From: Ctenosaura bakeri
Taxonomy: Eukaryota > Chordata > Lepidosauria > Squamata > Iguanidae
DNA: 64,000 nucleotides
NCBI GenBank assembly: GCA_948474755.1
Contig: CAOLHI010000488.1
Coordinates: 310,001 to 374,000 of the forward strand
Direction: 5' to 3'
Position 1 is the stretch's first letter, and each line of letters starts with the position of its first letter. The notes beneath the pieces are model-generated. The model had not been told where the DNA came from. It made no database searches and saw only the letters and a program-made list of their open reading frames with translations. A program made the position numbers and the translations under genes. Of the stretch, positions 21,013-33,065 are shown piece by piece.

Positions 21013-21820
21013 ATCTCAACCTGCCTACACATATGCGGTTGAGACAACTATGTATTCCCTTCACTTTTCCTTCCATCCTGCTTCCCTGCATTGAATATTA
21101 ATTTGTAAGTTTCTGTGATAGAGATTTCTTGTACTCCCCCACTCTTTTGGATCATAACATAGACACATTTGACAATAAGCACTCATTTTCTAGCTCAATT
21201 TTAATTTATAAGAGAAATGGCAACATAATGTGGATAAAAGGAATTGGTGTCTTTTACTATGCATGTCTGCAAAACACACGATAGCACTCCCATATCTGGA
21301 AAATCTATCTATTCATTGTTTGATGATAGACATATCTTACAGATCCCCACTCCTCATGTCTTTTTTTTGTTCAAATTCATTCTGTACACTACATCCTTTT
21401 GAGATAGACGTGATGCTCAGACATACAAAATAATACAAACTGTTAAGTACTATAATATGTTTCCAATAGAAGAATTCCATAATGTTTTTCATGTACAACT
21501 TTCTTTATATTTTCTAATCGATGGGCAAAAGTCCTCTCAACCTCTTCCAAAGTTTTTTTATTGGAAAACAATTGTGCATTTATTTTATAGGAAGTAAAAC
21601 AGGAACATGGTGTGATTAAAGACATAGGCCAAGATCCTGCATGGAAATGCAGCTATGATGGCACAGCTATTATCCATCTCCCAACCTGACCCCAAAAATC
21701 CATCTCAAAAGCAGGCAGCCACACCAGCTGAAGGAGTTCAGCAGCATTGAAGGATAACATATCCAGCCCTCTCCCACCCATGTTGTAATGAGCAGCAGCA
21801 GAGATAGTGCTACAGCCTCA
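21013..21820. other. Unassigned spacer
   Basis: No gene or repeat family recognised. Confidence 0.45.
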
Positions 21821-23677
21821 TGCATTACCCAATATTGATATGGTTTTATTGGCAGCAAACTTAATTGGAGACTACATTAATTGGCTCTGATATCAAATCA
21901 AACCTGAAGGTGACTGGGAAGTCAAACCAGAAAGAGGAAGGACTCTGATTGTAGAGGTGAGGTCACAGGCAAGACCACTTAAAACACCCTCTAGGTATAA
22001 CCTAGGTCATTTATCAGGTAAATCACAGCTGTTTCAGAGAATAATAGTCCTCAGCAGGAGTCAGACTCTCCTTTGTGAATACAATGGTCAGAAGGGAGAT
22101 GTTTCCCACCAGAGCACTGATTCCTTCAATTTTGTTCCTGTGCACCTGGATGTTTTCCCTGTTGTCCTGTCCTACCCACAATACAGAGCAATTAGAACAG
22201 TCATTATCTCTTTGTCATCTAAGCACTAATACCATTAGCACCATCTGGACCCCACTGTCTGTGCTGCAACTCCCATTGTTCCACACCTGGAACTGCACAT
22301 ATCTTTCACCCCCACAGGCTATTTTTTGGGTACAAATACCTCTGATTCCAGGATGCCTAGTACAGTCTCCCAAAGGTCTGCCCCTCACTCTGTCCATCTG
22401 GCTTCTGAACAAGAGCTGTCCTTAGGTGCTACCTAAGCCAAGCTGCCATTTCAGCTTCTTCACTATTCTAGATTGGTAATTATAATTGCAAATCCTCAGC
22501 CTCTCTGACCATAATTTTTCCTCTTTTTATCCTCCAGTTAGCTCTTGTGTGAATATTTGACTATTTGTATCTTGTGTGCATGTATGAGTGAATTCCCCTC
22601 AATAAAACACATCTTTAGTTTATTTCTGAATCTCTGACTGTTTCTTTTTCTGCGTGAGCCCATAAACATTGGTAGAAAGGTCTTGCTATCACGGTTATGA
22701 TATGTCTGGTGAGAGCACTAGATATCCTTTTGATATCAAATAATTTGACCTTTGCTTGACCTTTCTCTGCCACCCCTACTCCATGTGTTTGCAGAGGTCC
22801 CCCGGACACGCACGTAAGGGCACGGCCGTTAATGGTTGTACATTCCAGAAACCCATTCAGGTAGGCAACTTAAGCCTCTCCATTGCTTTAGGGAAAAACC
22901 TTCCTGCAAACTGGCTTTGCTCAGCACGTATACACACAAAGCCGCACGGCCAAGAGCCAAGCCATTCCTTTATGTTGGGCCATCAACGTACTGGCCATGC
23001 TATTGTCATTAAGAGCTAAGCTAATCATGCAAAACCTGACCTTTTCCAACTCCTTTATCCAGCTCCAGAGTTCCTTTGTTCTCATTGAGCATAACATGGC
23101 CTGTGGGTAAAATCCACGCTATAAAAAGTCCCCACTTTTGGGACATCTTCAGACTACTTTGGACTTCCATCCCACCTTGCTGTCGGTTGTCTAAGGAAAC
23201 TCACCTCAGCGAGCCACGCTGAGCTTTCTCTCCCGGAACCTCATCTTTCTCTCCAGGACTACAAGACCAGGTGTCGTATTACCCGCTTCCTTGAAACTCT
23301 CCATTCCATTTCTAAGTTAGTTAGTATCTGTTGTGTCTTTCATGTTGCTTGTTTTTAATAAAATATTATTTGTTACTTTAAAACCTTGTCTAGCTGCTCT
23401 CTGACCTGACACTGTATACATAGGGTTAAAGATCCTTGCTAAAGTTACCCTGCCTCTCGTTTAGCCAAGAGAGTGCTCAAGCTAAATTCCTCCAACTTGT
23501 GTTTTTATTTGGCAATTTGGGTGCCCCTCCTGGGACCCCCAACATACAGGGTAACAATCTCTCTAAGTTGTCCCTCACTTGTTAGTCTCCTGATTTTGAG
23601 CTAATTCATTTCCACTTTTGCAAAGAGGCAGTGGCATCACAGGAAGGCTCTCGTGGCACCTACATTTTGGGGTACCT
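21821..23677 (+). mobile_element. Solo LTR, family A, interrupted by an LTR-B
   Basis: The left part (21821-22683) runs from TGCATTACCC through GATATGGTTTTATTGGC to an AATAAA signal at 22601-22606 and AGAAAGGTCT. The right part (23557-23677) continues with the LTR-A end (AAGTTG.CCCTCACTTGTTAG to ACATTTTGGGGTAC). Between them sits an LTR-B. Sense is plus, from the AATAAA. The outer ends are diverged and no duplication is clear. Confidence 0.75.
22684..23556 (+). mobile_element. Solo LTR, family B, nested in LTR-A
   Basis: TGCTATCACGGTT...CAGGGTAACA, 873 bases, flanked by GTCT (22680-22683) and ATCT (23557-23560), a one-transition duplication. It has a clear TATA box (CTATAAAAAG, 23119-23128) and AATAAA (23357-23362), which define U3-R-U5 order on the plus strand. 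Its insertion into the LTR-A dates it as younger than that copy. Confidence 0.85.
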
Positions 23678-25559
23678 GCTTCTTTACCCATGGTTCACTG
23701 TTAGAAGGAAGCTAAATGTGTCATCCTTCAGTGCCCTGCACACCAGCACCACAGAACTCCTTCAGGTGATGTAGCTGCCCAGCTTTTAAGGTGGGTTTTA
23801 GTGGTCATTTGTGTTTGTGGCAATTGTGTTATAGTCAAACCTGTGAATACCAAATTTCTTGAGGTTACAAGTCTAGTGTATGACATCAAGAGGATGTCAG
23901 TTGTAGTCTGGAATCTTGCTAGCGGCATATATAGTGCACCTTCTTCTGGTGCGACCTTTACATGCACAAATGTTAGGTCATGTGAAGCATCACATCCCAC
24001 TATAGTCAATGGACATGATGGGCATATAGCTGCACTGCCATGGGCAGGAACATATTGACTACAATGGGATGCAATGTTCACATTTTTTTTAACATGAAGA
24101 TTCCTAGAATGGAACCCCCTCATAACCAATGTGTACACTGTATGTGTTTAATTCTGAGTTATGCATACATTTATCTTGTTTTGGATGCTGCACAAAGAGC
24201 TGATAAGTAGCACTTAGTGTACAATCCAATGCGCACCCCCAGCTGTCAAGCCTCTGGCATCACATTCTCCTGAATGGAAGAAATAGTCTTGCTCCCAGCC
24301 CTCATCTCCAGATGCACACAAGGCTGACAGAAGCTGCTTCTAAGTTTTTGCATTACTTTCTCCTCCCTCTCTCAGTTATTTAACAGTAGTAGTAATGATG
24401 AGGAGGGGGTTGACAAGTGCTGACAAAAGAGGAGAAGAGTGGAGCTGTGTCCACAGAGTTTTATACTTTTCATGCAGTGATGCAATATTTCAGCCAATCC
24501 TATGCACACTTCCCTGAAAGCAAGTCCTACTGAACTCAGTGAGTTTATTTCAGATTAGACATGCATGCCACTACAGTGCTAGTATGAAGGCCTTTCATAC
24601 TTCACTTAATGTGGAATGAGAGATCACGCTAGTGTTTATAGCAGACAGATGAAGGATAAATCTTGACTAGAACCAGCAAATGGAATTGATGCCCAGATTT
24701 GTCTGTTCAAAAAAAAAAAAAAATCCAATTATTAATTAAAATTAATTAGTGCAGGTGCAGTAACAATAAGCACTGCGAACAATGAAGAACACATTCTTAA
24801 TACACTGTAAGCTAAGGAGCATAATGTCTAGCAAGTGAGAGAAGCACTGAGGTTAAAACAAAAAGAAAAACCAGAATTATGTATTGAGCTGTTGACTTAT
24901 CATATTTAATACAGCTGAATTCCTGCATGTTAAATAGCAAAAGGGAGAAAGAAAAGAGAGTGAGAGAGAAGATATGTAACTAGAATTATTTGCCATTTGT
25001 CAGCTTACTTAAACTCACCCTCCATCCTCATTGGTTTGAATTATACATGTTTATGTTAGCTTCACAAATTTATATGAACCATATGCATGCTCTTGCCAGT
25101 GATCAATCTCTTTCCCACCCCCAAGAACAGAGCAGAGGGGAAGTGTCCCATTCTCACTGATACAATCTACTCTGCTTTGCCCTTAATGATTCACCTTTGA
25201 CCTGAACAGATACAGCATCTTTTTGTGCTTGTCTTCCACCCATAATGGCTTTTTCCCCCTTTAGATTATTGAATAAGTGCATTTGGATCAGTAGTATAGA
25301 TGCTTTGAAATATCACATAATGAAATATTTCCTAAGAAACATGATGAAATTTCTTAAGAAACTGGAAGTTACCATTAGGGGGAAAAGGGTTGTAGAAAGA
25401 AATATCAAATTGTGTTGCTATTGCCTACAATTCATCCTCTGCCACTGGAGTATAGTATTTTGCTTGATCTGCTCTTGTATGAAGAATTGCTAGCTGTCCA
25501 CCTCTGATCAATCTCCATGTGAACCTACCTAGATCCCAAGCTTGGTTTAAGAGACCTTT
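23678..25559. other. Unassigned spacer
   Basis: No gene supported. About 24495-24570 (CCAATCCTATGCACACTTCC...AAGTCCTACTGAACTCAGTG) resembles a common amniote interspersed repeat. An ATTA/TTAATTA-rich patch at 24723-24752 next to GCAGGTGCAG could be regulatory, but sequence alone cannot show it. Confidence 0.4.
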
Positions 25560-25900
25560 TCTTCCAGCCCATTACTAAGGTTGATTAAATTGAAAGACAG
25601 CAAGAACATGACTTTTTCAGTGGTATCCCCATACTTGTAGAATCTTGTTTCCAAAAAAACCTTGAGAGGACTACCTATATTCTAGTCATTAAGCAGGCCA
25701 GAAGGATTTCTGTAGGACTCTTCGAGTTTGGTCTAAAGAACCATGACTCCTCACGATATGCAATTGTCCTGGATTTTGGCAGTAGTTGTTTCCTCCATGT
25801 CTACTTGTTACAGTCTTTGGGGAGCTGTTTGTAGCATGGCATTGGAAATCTTCTAAAGGTTTTATTTTTAACCTGTGATTTGCTGAGGAGATCCTATGGT
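25560..25900 (+). mobile_element. LINE/L2-like ORF2 C-terminal remnant
   Basis: Frame-broken reading gives MTFSVVSPYL then NLVSKK, the decayed form of the L2-type tail whose intact relatives read FSVVAP.LWNSLP. The continuation (CATTAAGCAGGCCAGAAGG) fits the same tail. Short, diverged, boundaries approximate. Confidence 0.45.
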
Positions 25901-26165
25901 TTGACAGACAAATTTTCTCTTCAATGATTGCTTTTTTAAAAAAATCTGAAAGCTATAGCATTATAGTGCAAAAGGGTGATTTCATTGATTCATTATAGCA
26001 CTATAACTCAAAAGAAGAAGAAGAAGAAAAGGAAGAAGAGGTGGGAAAGGCGGAAGGGGAGGGGTTGGAGGTGGGGGGCTGGTTAATATTTGGATAACTG
26101 CTAATGAATACCAGGTGTTATAATTAGTATTTCAGAGAAAAGCAATGGCAAATCACTTCTGAATA

Positions 26166-26900
26166 TAGTTCTCCCTCCACATTTGCAGGTTTTACTCTCA
26201 TGGCTTTGATAATTCGCAATGCCGTGCATCCCCCATTTCCCCCCTCCTAATACCTGGGGGGTACAAGGGAGTGAGGGGGAGGAAAGACGGTTTCCTCCCC
26301 CTCAAGATCTCCACCATCTGCTGTGGGCATGATTGGGTGAAGGGGAGGACAGGTCTTTTCCTCCCAGTGGCCATCTCCTGTCCCCCGCTGTGGTCATGAT
26401 TGCCTCAGTGGTGGGAGGGAGACGGTGATAGGCAGGAAAAGATCTTTTCCTCCCACTTGCCATCTCCCCACCCACAGCTCTGGGAGTGATCACACCAGCA
26501 GCAGTGGCGGGGGGAGATGGCAAGCAGCAAAGAAAAGATCTTTTCCTCCCACTTGCCATCTGCCTGCCTGCAGCTCCCGGAGCGATTGCCCCAGTGGCAG
26601 CAGGTGGGGAAATGGCAAGTGGGGAGGCAAAGATCTTTTCCTCCCACTCACCATCTCCCAACCCACAGCACTGGCATGATAACCCCAGTGGCAGAGGGGG
26701 AGGATGAAAAAGAGAAAAGATTTTTTTCCTCCCCTTTCCATCTCCTGCCCACGCTCGAGATGGCTGGTGTGGGCACATGGGCAGTGGCCTGCATCTAGTG
26801 CAGGGAAGGAGGAGTGCTCGGGGGGGGGAATTATTCATGGCTACTTCACTTTCGTGGGGGTTCTCTGCACTTATCCCCTGTGAATGTGGAGGGCCTACTG
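26166..26900. mobile_element. Tigger-like (Tc1/mariner) non-autonomous element with internal minisatellite
   Basis: The left end TAGTTCTCCCTCCACATTTGCAGG is mirrored by CCTGTGAATGTGGAGGGCCTACTG on the right, matching the pogo/Tigger terminus style; TA precedes the left end. The interior is GC-rich and built of repeated ~90-base units (26351-26760). The 225-aa minus-strand frame 26979-26302 is a translation of this repeat and is not a supported gene. Confidence 0.65.
26351..26760. repeat. ~90-bp minisatellite inside the Tigger-like element
   Basis: The anchor AAGATCTTTTCCTCCCACTTG recurs near 26351, 26439, 26534, 26629 and 26716 (spacings about 88, 95, 95, 87). Each unit adds CCATCTCC...CACAGC and a GTGATC/GATTGCCCCAGTGGCAG segment. 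Units are diverged. Confidence 0.85.
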
Positions 26901-28671
26901 TGCTCTGCCTATGAAACTCACAGGTTTGCCATAAGCTGATAGGTGACTTGTAGACACATACACAACATCTGAATAACAAAGACCCAATTCCCTGAGTTTG
27001 TCTCCCACTCTTCTCTTTGAGATCTTATGATTCTGTGTCAGGTCATTTGCACTGTGAACCTTAGGGGAAGAAATTACTCATCTTTTTAAGCCACTTTGGG
27101 ATCTCTTCTATACAGATTTGTGCCAAATTGTCCCATGCCTTTCTATGTCATTTTTTGCTTGTTCTTTTCATCAAGATTTTTAGTATATTTTTATTTGCAG
27201 ATAGAAGAACTAAAGGAGTTGTACCAAACACTGGTGTGGATAGCAGGGAAATTATGTGATTCTGCCTTTTCCTTATCATCACTATTTCATAACCCATCCT
27301 TCTTTTTCTTCTCTTCTCCCTTCCCATGCCATGTTTTAATGCTTGTATTTTTTTAAAAAAAATCTTTCTAGGCCTTAGCATTAAATCAGTAAGTGGTTGT
27401 GCTGGATAGACCCCCCTCCTTAAAACACACACTAGTCAATCAAAGTAAAGTGCAGGAAAACTTCCAATGACATTCCCCTTCCTTTTTTCCAGTCTTGTGC
27501 CTTCAACCCCATTTAAAACTGACTAGCACATTTGTGGTGTGGGGTAGATCTTTCCAAGCACAGAAACCTGCTGCTATATCATTAAGATTCTAGATAGAGT
27601 GTTTGGTTGGTTGGTTGGTTTTGTAGAGATGTATGAGTAGGAAAGGCAGGAAGAATGGCAAATGTCATTGGAAGCTCTCCTCCACTTGAGTTCTCAGTCT
27701 CTGTGTTATGTGTGTCAGAGGGAGAGCTTTCTCAGCACAGGCACATATTGTTTTATTAATAAGGTTCTAATTTGGAGAAAAAAACGGTTAAAAGGAAGCA
27801 TGGTGAGACAGAGCAGAGAATAGGAAAGAAAACAGAAAGAGGAGTGAGAAACTGGACATACCTATCTTTCATCACAATTCATATAATAACCAAATGTATC
27901 AGTTTTGTTTAAATCCTTGCCTTTGTAATACTCCAGAACACTTCATGAAAGGAGGAGAAACACTCCCAAACATCATGAGATTGGCAAAATGCCATTTGGA
28001 TCTTTGAAAAAACAAATGGACTTACAATAAGAAATGCTACCATTCCTGACACCTTTTGACCATCTGGAAAAGGCCTGGAAATCTTTTATTTTGCTTGAAG
28101 AACAAAGTGAAAATATGCTCCTTTCAAACATAAGTATAAATACAGATAAAAATTGTGTGTGTGTGTGTGTTCTGTAACCTGATGTTTATAGAGTAAATAT
28201 CTTCCCCAAACCAGGTGGATTAGAATTAATGATCACTATGAGAAGCCCTAAATCAAGCAGAGAACTTTGCCACTTCACATTTATTTTACTTTCTTCTAAT
28301 TTAAGAAGTTTAACTTTCTTCTTTCTTCTTTGAAACAAGCTGGAAGTCTCCTGCATAAAACACTCTTTGTCTTAGTTTCTCTCCAATTCAGTGAGGCCTT
28401 CACAATTCAGCGCTTGCCTTTAGTTCCCCACTGAGAAGATGTGGGAGTCCCCCACTGAGAAGAAGTTGCTGGACACAGTTTTAACTTCTTATCTGTAAAT
28501 CTTCCTGTTTCCAGTTCTCATAATGAATTTGTCCTTGCATTGACCCCATATCTTCCCACATCTTCTTTTCCATTCCCTAACCCAGTCTTGCTTAACCTGG
28601 CACCCACCATTATTAACTTTCGGGATTCTTGACTATTGGCTGTGTTGGCTGGTGCTGCTGCTGCTGTAGTT
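26901..28671. other. Unassigned spacer
   Basis: No gene supported. Simple tracts: (GGTT)n near 27605-27622 and a short GT run near 28155-28172. Confidence 0.45.
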
Positions 28672-28880
28672 TTAGTTGTGTACCTTCAAGTCATTTCTCA
28701 CTTATGGCAACCATGGGGTTTTCTTGGCAATATTTATTCAAAGGCAGTTTGCCTTTGTGTTCCTTTGAGGCTGAGACTTGCCCAAGATGATCCAGCAGTT
28801 TCCACGGCTGAGCAGGGATTTGAACCCTGTTCTCCAGAGTCCTAGTCCAATACTCACACCACTGCACATGCTGGTTCTCT
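28672..28880 (-). mobile_element. tRNA-derived MIR-like SINE
   Basis: TTGTGTACCTTCAAGTCATTTC, CTTATGGCAACC, GGTTTTCTTGGCAA, then GAGACTTGCCCAAGATGA and TTTGAACCC (box B inverse) in the order expected for a minus-strand copy. It ends near CTGGTTCTCT. Confidence 0.82.
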
Positions 28881-29129
28881 GCCAGTGGAAACCAGAATCC
28901 AGAATATCAACATGATGCCAATTTGGGGTGGATTGTCAAACAGATCAAACACACCAAACTATGGCCATATGCAGGGACTAGAAAATTACATTTTTGAGCC
29001 ACAGCTCCCAACATTCCCAAGGACACTCTGGGAGTTGTAGTCTGGAAAAAAGTATCTTTTTCAAGCTTGGTTTATGTTGGAAAAGTATCTTCTGCAAGCT
29101 AAGAAAAAAACCAGGATGTTCCTTTGTAC
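28881..29129. other. Unassigned spacer
   Basis: No repeat or gene recognised. Confidence 0.4.
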
Positions 29130-29870
29130 TGTTAAGTACTACTATGATGGTGCACGAATTGTGTGCTCAGGGGCGAGAGCAAACTGGAATAACCATGCAC
29201 ACACAAAGGTTGGGAAAATAAGGCCATAACTTTATTGGCTACAGCTGTGACAGGGTTGACATGCACATAGGTCCAGATCCAGGCATCAACCAACTCGTCT
29301 GTTGACCGATGAACCTGATAACCAACCAGGCCAGGACTGCCCTGGTGGCAGGCATGAAGGCCACCTGCCCACCAAGGAGTGCAAAGGCTGTGTGCTTTTG
29401 TCATCCGGCACACCCACTTTCCTTGCACTCCTGACTCCCCAAACCTCTATGTCCCAGCCTGGGAAAACAACCATCCTGGATCCAGCACCCATGCCAACAC
29501 CAGAAATAGCCAATAGAGAATGCCACCCACCACTGATGATAACAACTACACCTGCTGGGGAGCTAGGAGGGATGATGCTATGGAACAAACTGAGCCACTG
29601 CTGGGAAGGAGCCCTCTGGACTAACAAACCAGTGGTTTGAACTCATTGGTTGCCAGCCAGCAGGCTCTTTCCGGTCAGCCTAGAGGCTGCCAGGAAGATA
29701 GAAGCAGCTGCTCCAGTGACTGCATGGCCACAGAGACCAGAACTTTGCCTATGAACTGAACCACAAATACACCACACAGTAAGTTGTGCAGTGCTGCTTT
29801 AGGTGATAGCGCATGGGCAATAAATACAAAGAAATATGCCGTAGTAAAAATATAGAAATCGTATGACAAT
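29130..29870. other. GC-richer island open on both strands, unclassified
   Basis: Base composition differs from the flanks. Open frames of about 112 residues run on both strands (29302-29640 plus, 29627-29286 minus), neither with a domain I recognise. On the minus strand GCCAATAAAGTTATGGCC near 29221-29240 looks like a polyadenylation signal near the end of a retroelement or processed transcript. It may be the 3' part of an unrecognised retroelement. No gene call is made. Confidence 0.3.
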
Positions 29871-30611
29871 TAGCACCTTTTCTATCACTGCTGGTCTTCT
29901 CTGATTGCTTGTAGTTGCAGCAGCCAGTCTCTTATGTGCCACCAGAGGTTTTTCCTTGGTTTCTCTCATCTTTTGGTTAGGATGTGGAGTGTTTACGCAT
30001 TTGTAGGTCACTTCAATGTTATCATCTGGTTTCTTTCAAGTAACTCACGCTTTGAACAAAACAACACATGCAAAAAAAAAAAAGTACATATACGTGCAAT
30101 ACTTGCTTCCCACATATCCTCTCTCTTCTTTTATTTCCCTTTAAACCTATTCCCCAGTGAGGCATTTGTGCTTCTCTCAACATTTAATTATTTCAGGATG
30201 AGGAGGGAAATGCTTTAAATTAGGATATGTTATTCTGTTTTTTTTTTCTCCCTGTATATTTTGTTGCAGAGGGTGGATGGGTAAAAATACTGTTAGTATT
30301 ACCATCTGATATATATCTGCTTAGACTGCTCACAGGTAAAAGTGCATGACAACCTTAAACCTGTTTACATGGAGGTTTGTAGTAGTGCTAAGTGTTCATG
30401 TGATTAAAGCATTGGGTCCAAGGCCAGGACTTTTTGTGTCTGTTTGTTTTTAATTAGCCGGAACAATGACTTCATCTGCCATTCATCCTCCTCATCTTTC
30501 CCTGTTCCCTCGAGTTTAGCTGCAAACCTCAAAGCCCATATTTTGCACCACCTACTTAGTTAAGAGTGTCTAACTGGGTACTGTCTTCTGGCCCTACCCT
30601 TCCAGAACTCT
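29871..30611. other. Unassigned spacer
   Basis: No gene or repeat family recognised; short poly-A and poly-T runs only. Confidence 0.45.
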
Positions 30612-30977
30612 GGCCCTTTTTGCATGGCATGATTGCGAGCAGCGATCTGCATGATGCCCTCACAATTGTGCAAGGCTCCAGAGGCCAGCAGGCAACGATT
30701 GTGCACCTTTGCATTTTCGCCTTTAAGCCGAAAATGCTGCGCAATTGCATATTGCTCCCGGGCCCCGCATGCACTTACCTGGTGTGCAGAGCCTTGGGAG
30801 ATGAGCCGGTCGTGCTTCCTGTCTCAGTGCAGCCTGGGAAAGTTGGAGGCAGGTCTCTCACACGAGCAGGAAGCTCGTGCGGAGCTGAAGAAACCTAGAC
30901 ATGAGGGCCTCTCACAAGAGGCTGCTCGTGCAAGCACTGCACCTCAGAGCAGAGAAGACATAGGATGCAGAAAGGGC
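30612..30977. mobile_element. GC-rich MITE sharing ends with families S and L, TSD CTCT(G)
   Basis: Starts GGCCCTTTTTGCATGGCATG and ends GGATGCAGAAAGGGC. CTCT flanks it at 30608-30611 and 30978-30981 (CTCTG if 5 bp is counted). The interior differs from both other families: GCGATCTGCATGATGCCC, then CTCACACGAGCAGGAAGCTCG, then a further AGGCTGCTCGTGCAAG. No coding capacity supported. Confidence 0.72.
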
Positions 30978-31012
30978 CTCTGTCACCAGTCAGCAGCAGC
31001 TCTAAGAGACAA

Positions 31013-31170
31013 AGGTCTGTTCTATTGGCAATTGGGGTGCAGGGGGATGATATTTTCACCCCCTTCTTGTCAGTGAGCAAAGCTGCAAAAAGGAATTGTG
31101 ATGAGTCCTGTTTCTGATTATCACAGCCTCATTTGCTGGCAGGAGAAGGGGGTGGATATGTTAGCTGGAA
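31013..31170. mobile_element. Foldback MITE, family F2 (partial)
   Basis: AGGTCTGTTCTATTGGCAATT matches the terminus of the element at 5906; the middle has GTGATGAGTCCTGTTTCTGATTATCAC, the inverse-type core of that copy. The right end is not well preserved. Confidence 0.4.
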
Positions 31171-31330
31171 TTCATTATCACAGTTGATAGTGTGTGTGTG
31201 TGTGTCCTAAAGTTACGAACCCATTACTGATTCATATTCATGATCCCTGTGCATTCATGATAGTGGCAATTTGCCATAATTGTAAAAACACCTAAGGGCT
31301 TTTACCAGGTAGCAGCCACTGAGAGTGATA

Positions 31331-31503
31331 GAGGTCTGTTGTACTATCAATCAGAGCAAAATGTATTTATGTTTTCACCCCTCCCTCCAGGAATCTTTAG
31401 TGTGTGGAAGAAATACCACAAGAATCATGTTTCTAATTGTTGCCCTGGGGATTAATGGAAAAAGGGGGTGGAAACTGAACTCTAATAGACAGGAGAACAG
31501 ATC
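31331..31503. mobile_element. Foldback MITE, family F2
   Basis: GGTCTGTTGTACTATCAATC...TTTTCACCCC on the left against GGGGGTGGAAACTGAACTC...GGAGAACAGATCC on the right. Related to 5906-6076. Arms are imperfect. Confidence 0.42.
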
Positions 31504-32229
31504 CATCACTTGTAGTGGCTACTGCCCAATCAAGCAGGATTAGGTGGGATGTTGGGCAGGGATATGGTAAGTAGCTGTTGTAGGACCTCAGCCATTATAT
31601 TTCTGTATCCAGTTTCCATGAAAACAGGCCTCCGTCTCTTGGTATAGCTGTTGCTTGGTAAAGTAGGTTTGGGAGGGCATTTATAATGGTGACAATAGTG
31701 CCACAGGCATCACTGTGGAGTTTTAGTGAAAACAGAGCACTTACAGATCAGAAATTGTAGGTTATGAATCCATAATTGCAGTACAAAATGCCAGCCCATG
31801 TCTAAAACTACGACTGCACACCTAATAAATAAATTACAAATAAACAAATGCAGAATAACTATAGGAATATAGTTATAGGAATATACAGCCCTTCTATTTT
31901 AAGAATCCAAGCGTGGAGTTCCTAATGTCAAATTGTATTATGAATCCTGTGCTTTTACGTAGCTGAAGGAATGGATGTTACTTAGGGATGTGAAACTCTT
32001 GAAACTTGAAGGTCATAATTTGAATTTGGGTAGTGTGATTAATTTGGCATGATAAAGTTGAGACACATGCTGAATTTAAAACTCTTTGTATTAGAAAGAG
32101 TCTCCTACAGGTCTGGTACAAGTATAAGCACTGACTATTTCCTAAAATAATATTAGCCACCTAAACTCGGAAAGATCTTTTAAAGGAAAGAACGTGTTAT
32201 AAATTGGACATGCTTATCTTATGAAGATC
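31504..32229. other. Unassigned spacer
   Basis: No gene recognised. The last part may already be degraded L1 leading into the next feature. Confidence 0.4.
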
Positions 32230-33065
32230 TTTTGTATTTTGGACAAGACAGATGGAAGTTTAAATCAAAAGAGTGATTCTTTAGGAAGGAAAGGATCTCA
32301 GTTGGTTTGCTTATATGCAACATAAGGACAGATTTGATCACAATCAGAGAAATGCAGCCATACAGGTTAAAGAAAATGAGTTTTACTCAGAGTTGTGCAA
32401 AGATGATGATAATGAAATTAAAAAAATGTATTAAGGGCTTTTAAAACTAGAGACAGAAGATGAACCTGTAAAAGAGTACATGATAAGGCTGGCCTAAAAT
32501 TTTGAGAATGATGTCCACATAGATGAGTAGGAAAAAAATGTGGCCCAAAGACACAAAATTTGCTTTGTGTAGTAATTTTAAAGAAAACCTGCATAAGATA
32601 ATGTACAAGTATTTAACCTCAAACAAACTGTTTTTCAGTGTCTCAGAATGTTGGGGATGTCAAGGTTAGGAGATATTGTTAAGGTTACTGAGTTGGCTGA
32701 AATTGCCAAATTGACATGGATTTTGAAGGATAAGCCAATTGAAGGTTATTTGAGAGAATGGAAATCATTTGTAAATTTTTAAATAAGAAATCTAATAATG
32801 TAACGATGTGTGGTTATGCTTATTAGTAACTTCAGTAGGACTATCTGGCTGGATCTATAATAGTAGAATCAATCTTTTTTCTGTTTTTAATTTTTCTTTT
32901 CATTACAGTCAGGACTGGGAGGTTCAGAGCCCTCTATGTTTTATTTAGATGTCATTTTCCTTTCCTCTCTGTTTTCTATCTTTTCCCCACTTTGTTTCTT
33001 TGATTGCATTTCAATTGTAATTTTGATTGTATATTAGATTGTTAGCGTTAAAAATAAATAAATAT
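32230..33065 (+). mobile_element. 5'-truncated L1 remnant (ORF2 C-terminus and 3' UTR)
   Basis: In shifting frames the plus strand reads AYMQHKDRFDHNQRN, then KLETEDEPVKEYMIRLA, then KDTKFALCSNFKENLHKIMY and later KDKPIEGYLREWKSFVNF. These are the blocks of the lizard L1 ORF2 C-terminal region in order. The cysteine motif between them is decayed (CWGC remains). A 3' UTR with GGGAGGTTCAGAGCCC follows to an AATAAATAAATA tail near 33050. Stops and frameshifts are numerous. Confidence 0.72.

Noticed and set aside
23728..24138. 136-aa minus-strand frame
   Set aside because: No recognisable domain and an 85-aa frame is open on the other strand; no splice signals found at useful positions.
26302..26979. 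225-aa minus-strand open frame
   Set aside because: It lies across the ~90-bp minisatellite of the Tigger-like element; the peptide repeats with the DNA unit and every frame is open.
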